61,678 bases of DNA from Pelagibacteraceae bacterium AG-422-I02 (GTDB lineage: Bacteria; Pseudomonadota; Alphaproteobacteria; Pelagibacterales; Pelagibacteraceae): positions 1 through 61,678 of the forward strand of contig QCMS01000006.1 of assembly GCA_003213555.1 (NCBI GenBank), in the 5' to 3' direction. Made by a program: the position numbers and the translations under genes. Position 1 is the stretch's first letter. Every line of letters begins with the position of its first letter. The notes beneath the pieces are model-generated. The model was not told the DNA's origin, did not search any database, and saw only the letters and a list, made by a program, of their open reading frames with translations. This document shows positions 46,110-60,844 of this stretch, piece by piece.

Positions 46110-47272
46110 TAATTAATCGCCTCGACGATTTTTTTTGCTGCATCATTCAAATCAGACGCTGATAAAATTTTTAAATTTGACTCGTCTAATATTTTTTTTC
46201 CCTCTTTAAAATTAGTTCCTGCTAACCTGACTACAAGTGGTACAGAGAGCTTAATTTTTTTTGCAGCATCCACAACTCCTTGAGCAAGTACATCACATCT
46301 CATAATACCTCCAAAAATATTAATTAAAATTCCTTTTACATTTTTATCCGAGAGAATTAATTTAAATGCTTCTCCTACTTTTTCTTTTGATGCCCCACCA
46401 CCTACATCTAAAAAGTTAGCAGGTTCTTGCCCGTAGAGTTTTATTATATCCATTGTTGCCATAGCTAATCCTGCACCATTTACCATACAACCAATTGATC
46501 CATTTAACTTAATATATGCTAAACCATATTTGCTAGCCTCAATCTCTGCTGGATCTTCCTCGTTTAAATCTCTTAAATTGAGAATATCAGGTCTTCGAAA
46601 AATTGCATTATCATCAAAATTCATTTTTGCATCTAAGCAAATTAATTCGTTTGATTTTGTAATAATCAATGGATTTATTTCTATTAAACTTGCATCTCTT
46701 TTAATTACTATCTCATAAAGTGATTTGATCAACTTTGTAGCCGTAATTTTTTGTTTTTCATTGAATTTAAAAATAGAGATAATATCTTCAACTTCTTTAT
46801 CACTTAGTCCGTCATCCTTTAATTCTACTTTATTAGTAATAATTTTATCAGGTGTTTCTGATGCGACTTTTTCTATATCCATCCCCCCTTCAGTGCTACT
46901 AATAAATGCTATCTTAGAAGTTTCTCTATCAACCAAGCAAGATAGATAAAATTCCTTAGATATTTCTGAAGCCTCTTCAATATATAATCTTTTGACTTCT
47001 TTTCCTTCAGGGCCAGTCTGATGTGTTACAAGTACTGCTCCCATCATTTTCTTTGCTTGAGTCTCTAAATCGGAGAGATTTTTTATTAATTTTACTCCCC
47101 CTGCCTTTCCTCGTCCTCCGGCGTGAATTTGAGCTTTTAAGACAAATTCTTTACTTTTAAGTTTTGAAATTTTTTTTTTTATCTCATCAACTGAATGTAT
47201 AACGATCCCATTTGAAACTGGTGCTCCAAATTCTTTTAAAATTTCTTTAGCTTGATGTTCGTGAATATTCAT
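46109..47272 (-). CDS. sucC: succinyl-CoA synthetase beta subunit
   Basis: A 387-residue ATP-grasp subunit making ATP or GTP from succinyl-CoA. The true start is the ATG at 47272 ([12 protein letters not shown]), the universal SucC N-terminus; an in-frame start at 47287 adds five unusual residues. [29 protein letters not shown] and [14 protein letters not shown] are diagnostic. The start overlaps the stop of the upstream membrane-protein gene as TAATG, so translation is coupled to it. Confidence 0.96.
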   Translation of the reverse strand: MNIHEHQAKEILKEFGAPVSNGIVIHSVDEIKKKISKLKSKEFVLKAQIHAGGRGKAGGVKLIKNLSDLETQAKKMMGAVLVTHQTGPEGKEVKRLYIEEASEISKEFYLSCLVDRETSKIAFISSTEGGMDIEKVASETPDKIITNKVELKDDGLSDKEVEDIISIFKFNEKQKITATKLIKSLYEIVIKRDASLIEINPLIITKSNELICLDAKMNFDDNAIFRRPDILNLRDLNEEDPAEIEASKYGLAYIKLNGSIGCMVNGAGLAMATMDIIKLYGQEPANFLDVGGGASKEKVGEAFKLILSDKNVKGILINIFGGIMRCDVLAQGVVDAAKKIKLSVPLVVRLAGTNFKEGKKILDESNLKILSASDLNDAAKKIVEAIN

Positions 47273-48858
47273 TATTTTCCTTTGCAACTCACTATTTCAT
47301 AATTAGAGAAACTTTTATTTACTAATTTATGGTTTTTAAAACATATTATGTCACCAAAACTTTCTTTAAATCTTTTAAATTTTATATTGGTTCCTAATAA
47401 ATATACCACTTCGATTTTTTCTTTTTGTATTTTTTTGTTTACCATTGATTTATAAATATTAAAATATTTATGATTTCTAGTAGGATGAGTGTTGTTATCC
47501 CATAAATACCATCTGTTCAATATGTTTAAATCTTCTTCAATAGCTGATGAGATAAAGTGATAGTGAGTAATTAACATTTTTTTTCTGTTATCCTCTTTAA
47601 TTGTTTTAATGGCTGTTTTTAAAATCTTTACTTCTTCAGAAGGATCTGGATATTTGTAGCTGATCCATTTTAAACCCGTAAGACTTTTATGGATTAATGA
47701 TGCATCTAAAGCTACCGATTTATTTATGTTTTCTAAATCATGAAATTTTCTCTCAATATTATATCTGTGATGAAACTTAATTGTAGCAAATAAAGTTGTG
47801 GTAATAATTAAACAAATAATAAATTTAGAGTATTGAAGTTTTTCCATATTTATATGTAGTATTGCAGCTAAGACAGGAATTAAGCTAAATATATATATTT
47901 GATTTGCTGTAAGTAATTGATTGTAAATAAATAGTATACTAGCGGATATAAAGATTACATTGAGAAGTTTTTTATTATTTTCCTTTTTTACAACTTTGTA
48001 TGCTGTAATTATTATTAATGGTATCAAAAAAATTTGAATAAATTTAAAGTCCCCAAAGATTCTTTTAAAATTTAATTGATCTTTTAAAGATAAATAAGCT
48101 GACGCTTCACCTAGAATTCTTCCTTCGCCAATTGTTAATGGAAACAAAAAATATTGATAAATAAAATTATCAAATCTAGTCCCCGTTAATAAAAGATAGA
48201 TAATAATTAAGGTGATTGTAAAAATAGTTCCAGTTGCGAATGATATAAAGTTCTTTAAGTTTTTTGTTTTGAAAAAGAAATAAGATGATAAGAAAATTAT
48301 AAATAAAACTATATATCCTGTTGGTGATTGCATGCTAAGAAAAGCAAAAGCACAAATAATTGGTAAAATAAACCAATAGTGATTATTTTCTTTTTTTATT
48401 GCGAAATAAAAAACTAGTAGAGAAATTAAAGAAAATACGTAAGCGTGTAAATAAGCAAATGGTGTGCCAGAAACTGGATAACATAAAGTTGCGAAACATA
48501 AAGCGTAGAATGTAGCGTAAATTAATTTTAAATTTATCTTTCGTAAAAAATAATAAAAACTTAAGGAAGCTAGAATATTAATAAAAGAGGCGTGAAAAAT
48601 ATGCGCACTCCAATTATTTCCAAAGATTAAGAAAAATAACGCTTCAAAATAATCTACAAGGATACCAGTGAATATCCAAAAGTCTCGTATGGGCAATTTC
48701 CCTTTTAAGATGCTATATCCAGTGTCGTAAAAACCAAAACTGTCTATAGGCAAAACACCAATATTTCCACTAAGTTGGTTTATAAAATGCGCATATAAAC
48801 AAATTATTATTATGATTGATAGCTCTTTTATATTTTTTAAAAAATACTTTTCGGTCAT
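47272..48858 (-). CDS. polytopic membrane protein, probable glycosyltransferase-like (GT39/ArnT type)
   Basis: A 528-residue protein with about ten hydrophobic helices from residue 10 to 360 and a soluble C-terminal domain of roughly 150 residues. The first loop, DSFGFYDTGYSILKGKLPIR then DFWIFTGILVDY, has the acidic residues and G-x-P-x-x-D pattern of lipid-linked sugar transferases of the PMT/ArnT clan, which act on periplasmic acceptors. I cannot assign the sugar or acceptor. Its stop shares TAATG with sucC, so a cell-surface gene feeds straight into a TCA-cycle operon. It diverges from a methyltransferase gene across 76 bases. Confidence 0.55.
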   Translation of the reverse strand: MTEKYFLKNIKELSIIIIICLYAHFINQLSGNIGVLPIDSFGFYDTGYSILKGKLPIRDFWIFTGILVDYFEALFFLIFGNNWSAHIFHASFINILASLSFYYFLRKINLKLIYATFYALCFATLCYPVSGTPFAYLHAYVFSLISLLVFYFAIKKENNHYWFILPIICAFAFLSMQSPTGYIVLFIIFLSSYFFFKTKNLKNFISFATGTIFTITLIIIYLLLTGTRFDNFIYQYFLFPLTIGEGRILGEASAYLSLKDQLNFKRIFGDFKFIQIFLIPLIIITAYKVVKKENNKKLLNVIFISASILFIYNQLLTANQIYIFSLIPVLAAILHINMEKLQYSKFIICLIITTTLFATIKFHHRYNIERKFHDLENINKSVALDASLIHKSLTGLKWISYKYPDPSEEVKILKTAIKTIKEDNRKKMLITHYHFISSAIEEDLNILNRWYLWDNNTHPTRNHKYFNIYKSMVNKKIQKEKIEVVYLLGTNIKFKRFKESFGDIICFKNHKLVNKSFSNYEIVSCKGK

Positions 48859-48934
48859 TTTATAATGAAATTAATAGTATTCTTGGTTATTTAAATGTAT
48901 CACTAAATAATTTTAATTAATATATTTATAATTC

Positions 48935-52205
<3,271 letters not shown>

Positions 52206-52228
52206 GATGATATTGAATAAATAAGCTT

Positions 52229-53005
52229 TTAACTTGTTGCAAGCATTTTCTTTATAGATCCAATAGCTTTTGCTGGATTCAATCCTTTTGGACAAGAATT
52301 AGTACAGTTCATAATCGTGTGACATCTATATAACTTAAGTTCGTCAGCTACTTTTTTAAGTCTCTCTTTTTTATCTCCGTCTCTACTATCATTGATCCAA
52401 CGATATGCTTGTAATAAGACTGCTGGGCCTAAGTATTTGTCACCATTCCACCAGTAGCTTGGGCATGAAGTTGAGCAGCATGCACATAATATACATTCGT
52501 AATAGCCATCTAATTTTTCTCTATCTTTTTGAGACTGTTTTATTTCTTCTTTTTCTGTTCCAGTTTGTTCTATTTGTAGCCATGGCTTAATCGACTCGTA
52601 TTGTTTGTAAAGTGTGGTTAAATCTCCAATTAAATCTTTAACTACTTTCAAATGAGGTAAAGGATAGACGTTTAAATCTCCATTGATATCTGTGTGAGAT
52701 TTAATACAAGCTAAAGTATTAACTCCATCTATATTCATCGCGCATGAACCGCACACCCCATGGGCGCATGATCTTCTAAAAGTAAGTGAGGGATCGATTT
52801 CATTTTTTATTTTAAATAGAATATCTAATACTTTTGGACCACAATTATCCATATCAACTTCAAAAGTATCGACTCTAGGATTTTGTTTTGTTGATGGATC
52901 CCACCTATAAACATTTACTTTTTTTAAATTTTTTGAATTTGTCTCATCTTTATAATACTTACCAACTTCTATTTTTGAACTTTGAGGTAAGTTGAATTGA
53001 ACCAT
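52229..53005 (-). CDS. sdhB: succinate dehydrogenase iron-sulfur subunit
   Basis: A 258-residue electron-transfer subunit carrying three clusters: 2Fe-2S at C80, C85, C88 and C100 ([13 protein letters not shown]), 4Fe-4S at [16 protein letters not shown], and 3Fe-4S using [18 protein letters not shown] with shared ligands. All ligands are present. It lies two bases from sdhA and transfers electrons from the flavin to ubiquinone via the membrane anchors. Confidence 0.97.
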   Translation of the reverse strand: MVQFNLPQSSKIEVGKYYKDETNSKNLKKVNVYRWDPSTKQNPRVDTFEVDMDNCGPKVLDILFKIKNEIDPSLTFRRSCAHGVCGSCAMNIDGVNTLACIKSHTDINGDLNVYPLPHLKVVKDLIGDLTTLYKQYESIKPWLQIEQTGTEKEEIKQSQKDREKLDGYYECILCACCSTSCPSYWWNGDKYLGPAVLLQAYRWINDSRDGDKKERLKKVADELKLYRCHTIMNCTNSCPKGLNPAKAIGSIKKMLATS

Positions 53006-53007
53006 TC

Positions 53008-54783
53008 TTAATAAACTCTTTCCTTTGGCGGGAAGTATTGAACGTCATTCGTAAGGGTTCTTGAGTGAACGTCTCTATATTTTATCTCTACTTTTTTGTC
53101 ATTTTGCCAGGCTAAAGTGTGCTTCATAAAGTTTTTATCGTCTCTCTTATTGTAATCCTCTCTTGCATGCGCACCTCTACTTTCTTTTCTACTATAAGCT
53201 GAGTCCATAGTAGTCAATGCTTGTCTGATCAAATTATCAAATTCCAGAGTTTCAACTAATTCAGTATTAAAAAGTAGAGATTTGTCTTTAACTGAAATAT
53301 CTTTCATTCCTTCAAAAGGCTTTCGAATTTGATCAACACCTTCTTTTAGTGTCTTTTCAGTTCTAAACACAGCACATTTTGATTGCATTGTTTTTTGCAT
53401 ATTTAATCTTAATTCTGCAGTCCTAGTAGTTCCCGAGGAATTTCTAATTTTATCAAACCTATCTAAACATTTATCTGTTTCTGAACTAGAAACTTCTTCG
53501 TGAGCCATTCCAGGTTTTACAAGTTCTGCTGCTCTTTTAGCGGCTGCTCTTCCAAATACAACAAGGTCAATTAATGAATTTGAACCCAATCTATTAGCGC
53601 CATGTACTGATACGCAAGCTGCTTCACCAATTGCCATTAGTCCTGGGACAGTTTTTTCTGATCCATTTAAAGTTAAAACTTCTGCTTTATAATTTGTTGG
53701 AATGCCTCCCATGTTATAATGAACTGTAGGTACAACTGGTATCGGTTGTTTATTTACATCAACGTTTGCAAAAGTTTTTGCAGCCTCTGTAATTCCTGGC
53801 AACCTCTCATCTAAAACTTCCTTATCCAAATGATCTAAGTGTAAATTTATATGATCTTTATCCTTACCAACACCTCTACCCTCGTTGATTTCCATTTCCA
53901 TTGATCTGCTTACTACATCTCTTGATGCTAAATCTTTTGCATTAGGAGCATATCTTTCCATGAATCTTTCACCTTTTCCATTTACTAGGAAACCGCCTTC
54001 TCCTCTTGCGCCCTCAGTTATTAAACACCCGACTCCATAGATACCTGTTGGATGGAATTGAACAAACTCCATATCTTGTAAAGGCAACCCAGCTCTCAAT
54101 ACCATGGCGTTTCCGTCTCCTGTGCATGTATGCGCCGAGGTAGCTGAATAATAAACTTTGCCATAACCACCCGTTGCAATTATTGTAATGTGCGATCTAA
54201 ATCTATGAATAGTTCCATCTGTTAAGTTCCAAGCTATAACTCCTTTGCACTCACCATTTTTCATAATCAAGTCTAATGCAAAATATTCAATAAAAAATTC
54301 TGTGTTATGTTTTAATGCTTGACCATAAAGAGTGTGTAAAATTGCGTGGCCAGTTCTATCAGCTGCAGCGCATGTTCTTTGTGCTGTACCATTACCATAA
54401 TTTTTTGTCATTCCACCAAACGGCCTTTGATAAATTTTTCCATCGTCTGTTCTACTAAATGGGACACCATATCTTTCTAATTCAACTACTGCTCTTGGAG
54501 CCTCTTTACATAAATATTCAATTGCGTCCTGGTCACCTAACCAATCAGAACCTTTGACTGTATCGTACATATGCCATCTCCAGTCGTCCTCTCCCATATT
54601 TCCAAGTGCAGCCGAGATACCTCCTTGAGCTGCAGATGTGTGGCTTCTAGTTGGAAAAACTTTTGAAATACAAGCTGTTTTTAATCCAGCTTCTGATAAG
54701 CCAACAGCGGCTCTAAGACCAGATCCTCCTGCTCCTAAAACTACAACGTCATATTCATGATCTATAATTTTATATGCACTCAT
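53008..54783 (-). CDS. sdhA: succinate dehydrogenase flavoprotein subunit
   Basis: A 591-residue catalytic subunit. The FAD loop is GAGGSG at 18-23, His48 in [10 protein letters not shown] should carry covalent FAD, and the active site is in QFHPTGIYG and HMNMGG-type motifs (here [10 protein letters not shown]). It matches the alphaproteobacterial/mitochondrial SdhA length. The start overlaps the sdhD stop as TAATG. Confidence 0.97.
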   Translation of the reverse strand: MSAYKIIDHEYDVVVLGAGGSGLRAAVGLSEAGLKTACISKVFPTRSHTSAAQGGISAALGNMGEDDWRWHMYDTVKGSDWLGDQDAIEYLCKEAPRAVVELERYGVPFSRTDDGKIYQRPFGGMTKNYGNGTAQRTCAAADRTGHAILHTLYGQALKHNTEFFIEYFALDLIMKNGECKGVIAWNLTDGTIHRFRSHITIIATGGYGKVYYSATSAHTCTGDGNAMVLRAGLPLQDMEFVQFHPTGIYGVGCLITEGARGEGGFLVNGKGERFMERYAPNAKDLASRDVVSRSMEMEINEGRGVGKDKDHINLHLDHLDKEVLDERLPGITEAAKTFANVDVNKQPIPVVPTVHYNMGGIPTNYKAEVLTLNGSEKTVPGLMAIGEAACVSVHGANRLGSNSLIDLVVFGRAAAKRAAELVKPGMAHEEVSSSETDKCLDRFDKIRNSSGTTRTAELRLNMQKTMQSKCAVFRTEKTLKEGVDQIRKPFEGMKDISVKDKSLLFNTELVETLEFDNLIRQALTTMDSAYSRKESRGAHAREDYNKRDDKNFMKHTLAWQNDKKVEIKYRDVHSRTLTNDVQYFPPKERVY

Positions 54784-55109
54784 TATGATAAATTATATAT
54801 TCCTGTAATAGTTATTAAAGGCATAATTATAGCAAATATATTGAATACTTTATTTGCGACATTTTTGATTTTTTGATCTTTTATATAGTCTTCGAATATC
54901 TCACTTATAGTTAAAGCTGAAAAAAAGAAAGCGATTACAATGAATATTGAAAATAAAATTTTTGTTGGTTGATGTGTAAAGAAAATAAGTACTGTTTGAT
55001 AATCATTCTCATAAATAGAAACAAAATTTAAAATAAACCATATCATAAAGGGAATAAGTATTAAGGAACTTATTTTTGTAAATAACCATTTTTTTGTAGA
55101 AATATGCAT
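54783..55109 (-). CDS. sdhD: succinate dehydrogenase membrane anchor subunit
   Basis: A 108-residue protein with three hydrophobic helices ([41 protein letters not shown] and [17 protein letters not shown]). A His in helix II region FFTHQP is a poor match to the usual heme ligand position, so heme coordination here is unsure. I use the ATG at 55109, one base after the sdhC stop; an earlier in-frame start at 55130 would overlap sdhC by 20 bases. Identity rests mainly on its place in sdhCDAB. Confidence 0.85.
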   Translation of the reverse strand: MHISTKKWLFTKISSLILIPFMIWFILNFVSIYENDYQTVLIFFTHQPTKILFSIFIVIAFFFSALTISEIFEDYIKDQKIKNVANKVFNIFAIIMPLITITGIYNLS

Positions 55110-55110
55110 A

Positions 55111-55497
55111 TTAAAAAATATTTTTTCCAATTAAATAAAATAAAACTGTAAGTGCAAAAGATCCAACTAAAGCCAAAACTCCAGTGATTTTTGAAATTTT
55201 TAAATCGAAACCATATCCTAAATCCCAAGATAAATGACGTAGTTCATTTAAAATATGAAAACTAAAGGTCCAGCACAAACCAATAACCATAAATTTACCC
55301 AAAAAACTCTGAAAAAAATTATTAATCACAAAATATCTATCCGCTCCCAGTAATAAAGACAAACTCCAAAAACAAATTATTGTAATAGCAATTATATTTA
55401 TCACTCCAACAATTCTATGCGTAATAGAAAGCAAAGAAGATATCTGCCATCTATAAATTTGAAGATGAGGGCTTAAAGGATTATTTTTTTCTTCCAT
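55111..55497 (-). CDS. sdhC: succinate dehydrogenase cytochrome b556 subunit
   Basis: A 128-residue anchor with three helices. The quinone-site motif SITHRIVG (His27, Arg28) and the heme His81 in FHILNELRHLSWDLG are both present. It is the first of the sdhCDAB genes and starts 14 bases after the asd stop, so it may share a transcript with the leucine and asd genes. No internal promoter is clear. Confidence 0.93.
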   Translation of the reverse strand: MEEKNNPLSPHLQIYRWQISSLLSITHRIVGVINIIAITIICFWSLSLLLGADRYFVINNFFQSFLGKFMVIGLCWTFSFHILNELRHLSWDLGYGFDLKISKITGVLALVGSFALTVLFYLIGKNIF

Positions 55498-55511
55498 ATG
55501 AGATTTATAAA

Positions 55512-56510
55512 CTAAAGTTTTAATTTTTTCACTAAGTGCTCAGCAATCTGAACAGTGTTTAAAGCCGCCCCTTTTAATAAGTTGTCGGACACAACCCATA
55601 TATTAATAGCCTTAACATTCGAATTATCTTTTCTGATTCGAGAAATGTAAGTTGTATAATCTCCTTCTGCTTCAATTGGTGTAATATATCCACCATCTTT
55701 TCTCTCATCGATGACTTTACATCCAGGTGCATTACTTAAGATTTTTATAACATTTTCAAAATCATATAAATTATCAAATTCAATATTTATAGACTCAGAG
55801 TGTCCAGTTCTAACCGGCACCCTTACACATGTTGCGGTAACATCAATTTCATTATCAAGAATTTTTTTTGTTTCGTTTGTCATTTTCAATTCTTCTTTTG
55901 TATAACCATCTTTATCAAAAGTATCGATGTGCGGTATTAAATTAAAAGCAATTTGTTTAGTAAAATTTTTTGAATTAATTTTTTTATTTTCTAAATAATC
56001 TTTTGTTTGCTCAAATAATTCATCCATTGGGGCTTTACCAGCACCAGAAACAGCTTGATAAGTTGAAACGACAACCCTGTTAATTTTATATTCATCATGC
56101 AATGGTTTAAGTGCGAGAACCATCTGCATTGTTGAACAGTTAGGATTTGAGATAATGTTGTTATGCTTGTTTAATGCTTCAATGTTTACTTCAGGAACAA
56201 CTAAGGGAACATCTGATTGCATTCTGAAATAACTAGAATTATCAATAACTATAGTTTTCTTTGCTGCTTTAGGGACCCACTCTTTGGCAATTTGGCTACC
56301 CGCAGCAAAAAAAGTTATTTGAGCTTTTGAAAAGTCGTAGCTTTCTAAATTTTCAATAACAATTTCTTCTCCACGAAATTTAATTGTTTTACCAGCGCTT
56401 TTTTCTGAAGCAACTAAATATAGTTTTTTAAATGGAATTCTAGACTTCTCTAAAATTTCTATTGTTTTTCTTCCTACATTTCCAGATGCTCCAATAATTG
56501 CAAAATTCAT
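55512..56510 (-). CDS. asd: aspartate-semialdehyde dehydrogenase
   Basis: A 332-residue NADPH enzyme at the branch to lysine, methionine and threonine. The NADP loop GASGNVGR is at 7-14, catalytic Cys125 is in ISNPNCSTMQM, and His in VRTGHSESI completes the active site. Its position after leuCDB is typical of alphaproteobacteria. Confidence 0.96.
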   Translation of the reverse strand: MNFAIIGASGNVGRKTIEILEKSRIPFKKLYLVASEKSAGKTIKFRGEEIVIENLESYDFSKAQITFFAAGSQIAKEWVPKAAKKTIVIDNSSYFRMQSDVPLVVPEVNIEALNKHNNIISNPNCSTMQMVLALKPLHDEYKINRVVVSTYQAVSGAGKAPMDELFEQTKDYLENKKINSKNFTKQIAFNLIPHIDTFDKDGYTKEELKMTNETKKILDNEIDVTATCVRVPVRTGHSESINIEFDNLYDFENVIKILSNAPGCKVIDERKDGGYITPIEAEGDYTTYISRIRKDNSNVKAINIWVVSDNLLKGAALNTVQIAEHLVKKLKL

Positions 56511-56522
56511 GTGATTATTACT

Positions 56523-57629
56523 TTAATTTAATTTTGATATAATTGCATCACCCATGGCAGAGGTAGAGATCTCTTTCATATTTTTTGACATGATATCTTT
56601 TGTTCTTAATCCATCATCTAGAACACTTTGTACAGCTTTATTTAATTGTTCTGCTTCTTTATCAAGGTCAAGAGAGTATTTTAATGCCATGGATAAACTT
56701 AAAATTGTTGCGATCGGGTTTGCAATATTTTTTCCAGCAATATCTGGTGCAGAACCATGAACAGGCTCATACATCGATCTAATTTTACCATTTTTATCTT
56801 TAGCTCCTAAAGAGGCTGATGGCAGTAAACCCAAAGATCCAGTTAACATCGCAGCTTCATCTGAAAGAATGTCGCCAAATAGGTTGTCAGTAACAATTAC
56901 ATCAAATTGTTTTGGATTTCTCAATAACTGCATTGCACAATTGTCTGCTAACATATGGCTGAGTTCAATCTTTTTATATTCTTTGTCTTTAAGTGCCTGA
57001 ACTTCCTCTCTCCATAAAACCCCTGCTTCCATTACATTAGACTTTTCACAAGATGTTACTTTATTTTTTCTTTTTTTAGCTAAATCAAAAGCAACTCTCG
57101 CCACTCTTTGAATTTCACTAGTGGTGTAAGTATGGGTATTTACTCCTTTTCTCTCATTGTTTTTGATTGGTTCTATTCCTCTAGGTTCTCCGAAATAAAT
57201 ACCTCCTGTTAACTCCCGCACAATCATTATGTCCAAGCCAGAAATTATTTCAGGTTTTAATGAGGACGCATCTACCAATTGTTTGAAACATATTGCTGGC
57301 CGCAAATTTGCGAATAATTTTAATTCTTTTCTAAGTTTTAATAAGGCTCTTTCGGGTCTCTTGGAGAATTCTAAATTATCGTACTTAGGTCCTCCAACAG
57401 CACCTAATATTACTGCTTCACTCTCTAGTGCTTTGTAAAAAACTTCATCTGTAATTGGTTTTTTATGCTTTTCATAAGATGCTCCACCAATTAATCCTTC
57501 TTCAATTTTAAAATCTAATGACTTATTTTTATTAAACCACTCTATGATCTTTCTAACTTCTCTCACTACCTCAGGACCAATACCGTCACCAGGAAGAAGT
57601 AAAAGTTTTCTATCTTTTACTTTAATCAT
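56523..57629 (-). CDS. leuB: 3-isopropylmalate dehydrogenase
   Basis: A 368-residue decarboxylating dehydrogenase of leucine synthesis. Substrate and metal motifs are [30 protein letters not shown] and the NAD-binding [14 protein letters not shown]. It overlaps leuD by 8 bases. Length and motifs are normal. Confidence 0.96.
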   Translation of the reverse strand: MIKVKDRKLLLLPGDGIGPEVVREVRKIIEWFNKNKSLDFKIEEGLIGGASYEKHKKPITDEVFYKALESEAVILGAVGGPKYDNLEFSKRPERALLKLRKELKLFANLRPAICFKQLVDASSLKPEIISGLDIMIVRELTGGIYFGEPRGIEPIKNNERKGVNTHTYTTSEIQRVARVAFDLAKKRKNKVTSCEKSNVMEAGVLWREEVQALKDKEYKKIELSHMLADNCAMQLLRNPKQFDVIVTDNLFGDILSDEAAMLTGSLGLLPSASLGAKDKNGKIRSMYEPVHGSAPDIAGKNIANPIATILSLSMALKYSLDLDKEAEQLNKAVQSVLDDGLRTKDIMSKNMKEISTSAMGDAIISKLN

Positions 57630-58230
57630 TTTTTAAAAGCCAAGGCTTATCTTTTATAAGTTTTTTTTCAAAATTATCTATCTGAGAGATTTTTTCCATC
57701 GACAAGGCAATATCGTCTAAGCCCTCTATTAAACATTTTTTTTTAAAAGCATCTACTTCAAACTTTATAACTTTATTTCCATATTTAATTTCTTGCTTTT
57801 CCAAATTTATTTCAATTTCCTTTTTTCTCTTAGAATATTCAGCAAGTTCTAAAACTACTTTATCATCAATTTTAATTGGTAAAATTCCATTTTTAAAACA
57901 ATTGTTATAAAAAATATCTGCAAAACTAGAACTAATAATGCACTTAATGCCAAAATCTGATAAAGCCCAAGGAGCGTGCTCCCTTGAAGAACCGCATCCA
58001 AAATTTTTTCCAGCAAGTAAAATTTTTGACTTATTATAAGGGTCTTTATTTAAAATAAAATCATTAATGATTTTTCCGTTTTCATCATATCTCATTTCAT
58101 AGAATAAGCTTTTACCCAATCCTGTTCTTTTTATAGTTTTTAAGAACTGTTTTGGAATTATCATATCAGTATCAATATTTTGAAGTGACAAATAAGATGG
58201 TATCGATTTTAAATTAGAAAATTTTTTCAT
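57622..58230 (-). CDS. leuD: isopropylmalate isomerase small subunit
   Basis: A 202-residue subunit with [19 protein letters not shown], the aconitase-swivel signature, and [14 protein letters not shown] at the start. It pairs with LeuC to isomerise 2-isopropylmalate. It lies one base after leuC and overlaps leuB, fitting tight coupling. Confidence 0.95.
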   Translation of the reverse strand: MKKFSNLKSIPSYLSLQNIDTDMIIPKQFLKTIKRTGLGKSLFYEMRYDENGKIINDFILNKDPYNKSKILLAGKNFGCGSSREHAPWALSDFGIKCIISSSFADIFYNNCFKNGILPIKIDDKVVLELAEYSKRKKEIEINLEKQEIKYGNKVIKFEVDAFKKKCLIEGLDDIALSMEKISQIDNFEKKLIKDKPWLLKND

Positions 58231-58231
58231 C

Positions 58232-59629
58232 TTATATCTTTCTAACGTCTGTTAAATGGCCATTAATCGCAGCTGCGATAGCCATGCCCGGGCTGACTAA
58301 ATGTGTTCTTCCTCCTCGTCCTTGTCTACCCTCAAAATTTCTATTAGATGTTGAAGCACATCTTTCTTTTGGTTTTAATTGATCCGGGTTCATTCCTAAG
58401 CACATTGAACAACCAGGCTCTCTCCATTCAAATCCGGCTTCTTTAAAAACTTTGTCTAATCCCTCTTTTTCAGCTTGCTCCTTAACTAATCCCGATCCAG
58501 GAACAACCATTGCGCTTACATTATTTGCAATTTTTTTGCCTCTTAAAAGTTCTGCGGCAACTCTTAGATCTTCAATTCTTCCATTTGTACAACTACCAAT
58601 AAATATTTTATCTATTTTAATATCTGAAATTTTAGTATTAGCTTTAAGTCCCATATACTCTAGAGATCTTTTCATAGCCATTTTTCTATCTTCATTTTTT
58701 TCTTCTTCAGGATCAGGTACAACTCCAGTCACAGGCGATACATCTTGTGGAGAAGTTCCCCATGTAACTAGCGGCTCAATATCTTTGCCATCAATATTTA
58801 TTTCTTTATCAAATTTACATTCTTTATCTGAATATAATGTTTTCCAAAATTTTACTGCTTTTAACCAATCTTCTCCTTTGGGTGACATAGATTTGTTTTT
58901 TAAATAATCAAACGTTTTCTCGTCCGGTGATATTAATCCTGCTCTAGCCCCAGCTTCTATTGTCATATTACAAACTGTCATTCTCTCTTCCATGCTTAGG
59001 CCGCGTATAACGGCACCAGCAAATTCTACAACATATCCGGTACCGCCAGCTGTACCTATAGTTCCTATAATTTTGAGAATTACATCTTTGGCTGTAACAC
59101 CCTTGGGCAATTCCCCGTTTACATTAATTCTAAAATTTTTTGATTTTTTTTGAATTAAGGTTTGTGTAGCAAGTACATGCTCAACCTCAGAGGTTCCAAT
59201 ACCAAATGCTAAAGCACCGAATGCACCGTGGGTAGCAGTATGACTATCTCCACACACTATAACAGTTCCGGGCTGAGTAAATCCTTGCTCAGGACCTATA
59301 ATATGAACAATACCTTGACGTTTGTCGTTCACATCAAAAAGCTTTACACCAAACTCCTTACAATTACTTCTTAACGTCTCTACCTGTATTCTTGACTCCT
59401 CATCATCAATACCTTTAGTTCTATCAGTTGTGGGAACATTATGGTCAGGAACAGCTAAAGTTAATTCTGGCCTTCTAACTTTTCTTTTTTGCAATCTCAG
59501 TCCCTCAAAAGCTTGAGGGCTTGTAACTTCATGAACTAAATGACGATCAACATAAATTAATGTTGTACCATCATTCTGTTCATGAACAAGATGGTTTTCC
59601 CATATCTTATCGTATAGAGTTTTTGACAT
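58232..59629 (-). CDS. leuC: isopropylmalate isomerase large subunit
   Basis: A 465-residue aconitase-family protein. The 4Fe-4S cysteines are in [13 protein letters not shown] and [11 protein letters not shown], and the early [13 protein letters not shown] and [13 protein letters not shown] motifs are conserved. It is first of leuCDB, six bases after rplS, so leucine genes may be read from the ribosomal promoter. No leader peptide or T-box-like RNA fits in the gap. Confidence 0.96.
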   Translation of the reverse strand: MSKTLYDKIWENHLVHEQNDGTTLIYVDRHLVHEVTSPQAFEGLRLQKRKVRRPELTLAVPDHNVPTTDRTKGIDDEESRIQVETLRSNCKEFGVKLFDVNDKRQGIVHIIGPEQGFTQPGTVIVCGDSHTATHGAFGALAFGIGTSEVEHVLATQTLIQKKSKNFRINVNGELPKGVTAKDVILKIIGTIGTAGGTGYVVEFAGAVIRGLSMEERMTVCNMTIEAGARAGLISPDEKTFDYLKNKSMSPKGEDWLKAVKFWKTLYSDKECKFDKEINIDGKDIEPLVTWGTSPQDVSPVTGVVPDPEEEKNEDRKMAMKRSLEYMGLKANTKISDIKIDKIFIGSCTNGRIEDLRVAAELLRGKKIANNVSAMVVPGSGLVKEQAEKEGLDKVFKEAGFEWREPGCSMCLGMNPDQLKPKERCASTSNRNFEGRQGRGGRTHLVSPGMAIAAAINGHLTDVRKI

Positions 59630-59635
59630 TAAATT

Positions 59636-60145
59636 CTATTTTTTTTCGCTAGTTTGCTTTTCAGCTTTAGCTTCGACTTTTTTGTCTTCTTTTTTCAGCT
59701 CCTCAGTTTTGGGTGCCTCTTCAACAGGCTCAACTGAAACGGCTTTGGGTTCTTCTGGTTTAACAGATACGTCAACACCGATTTTCTTTTTAATTTTTTC
59801 TGCAATTCTAGCAGATTTACCTTTTCTATCTCTTAAATAATAAAGTTTGGCTCTTCTAACTTTTCCTGACCGTATTACTTTAATAGAGTCAACATTTGGA
59901 CTATACAACGCAAAGGTTCTTTCAACCCCTTCACCAAAAGAAATTTTTCTTACAGTAAAAGAAGAGTTTAAGTCTCTGTTCTTTTTTGCAATACAAACGC
60001 CTTCAAAATATTGAATTCTTTCTCTTTTTCCTTCAACAATTTTTACACCTACTTTAATAGTGTCGCCTGGAGAAAATTCAGTAATTTTCTTATTAGCTGT
60101 TATTTTTTGAATTGCTGCTTTATTTATATCTTCAATGTTTTTCAT
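59636..60145 (-). CDS. rplS: 50S ribosomal protein L19 with acidic/Lys-rich tail
   Basis: Residues 1-121 are normal bL19 ([69 protein letters not shown]). Residues 122-169 form a Glu/Lys/Pro/Val-rich tail not found in the E. coli protein. L19 lies at the subunit interface. It overlaps trmD by 14 bases, preserving the trmD-rplS pair. Confidence 0.95.
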   Translation of the reverse strand: MKNIEDINKAAIQKITANKKITEFSPGDTIKVGVKIVEGKRERIQYFEGVCIAKKNRDLNSSFTVRKISFGEGVERTFALYSPNVDSIKVIRSGKVRRAKLYYLRDRKGKSARIAEKIKKKIGVDVSVKPEEPKAVSVEPVEEAPKTEELKKEDKKVEAKAEKQTSEKK

Positions 60146-60833
60146 TTTTTTTCTCCAAGTATTTTTTCCAAAGATCAGGTCTTTGGCGTTGTGTTATAGC
60201 CTCAGATTGAGATAAACGCCACCCCTTTATTTTAGCATGATCACCCGAAAATAGTACTTCTGGCACTTTTTTGCCCTCCCAGTCTCTTGGTTTAGTGTAT
60301 TGAGGGTACTCCAAAAGATTATTCTCAAAACTCTCATCTTTAGCAGAATTTGCATTACCCAAAACACCAGGGAGAAGTCTAACTAATGCATCTACGAGTA
60401 CAAATGATGCGCTCTCCCCTCCAGATAAAATAAAATCTCCTATACTATATTCCTCAATATTTCGTGTCTCTAAAAGTCTTTGATCAATACCTTCAAAATG
60501 GCCACATAAAATATTTATTCTTTTTAACTTGCTCAAAGATTTTACTTTTTGTTGATCAAGCCTTTTGCCTTTCGGAGATAAGTAAATTATTTTTTCTTTA
60601 GCATTTATATTTTTATCTAAAGCAGATGCTACAACATCTGGTTTTAATAACATACCACTCCCACCACCAAAAGGTGTATCATCAACTGTCCGATTATCAT
60701 CAAAAGCGTAGTCTCTAATATCTATAATTTTGAGACTCCATTTTTGTTTTTCCTTAGCTTTTTTATAGATGCCCACATCTAAAAGCCCAGGGTACAATTC
60801 TGGATACAATGTAAATATTTGTACTTCGAACAT
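60132..60833 (-). CDS. trmD: tRNA (guanine-N1)-methyltransferase
   Basis: A 233-residue SPOUT enzyme that methylates G37 of several tRNAs. The knot region carries [12 protein letters not shown] and [36 protein letters not shown] binds substrate. It follows rpsP by 11 bases, without the rimM gene that usually lies between. The 3' end overlaps rplS. Confidence 0.95.
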   Translation of the reverse strand: MFEVQIFTLYPELYPGLLDVGIYKKAKEKQKWSLKIIDIRDYAFDDNRTVDDTPFGGGSGMLLKPDVVASALDKNINAKEKIIYLSPKGKRLDQQKVKSLSKLKRINILCGHFEGIDQRLLETRNIEEYSIGDFILSGGESASFVLVDALVRLLPGVLGNANSAKDESFENNLLEYPQYTKPRDWEGKKVPEVLFSGDHAKIKGWRLSQSEAITQRQRPDLWKKYLEKKNEKH

Positions 60834-60844
60834 TTTTTAAAACC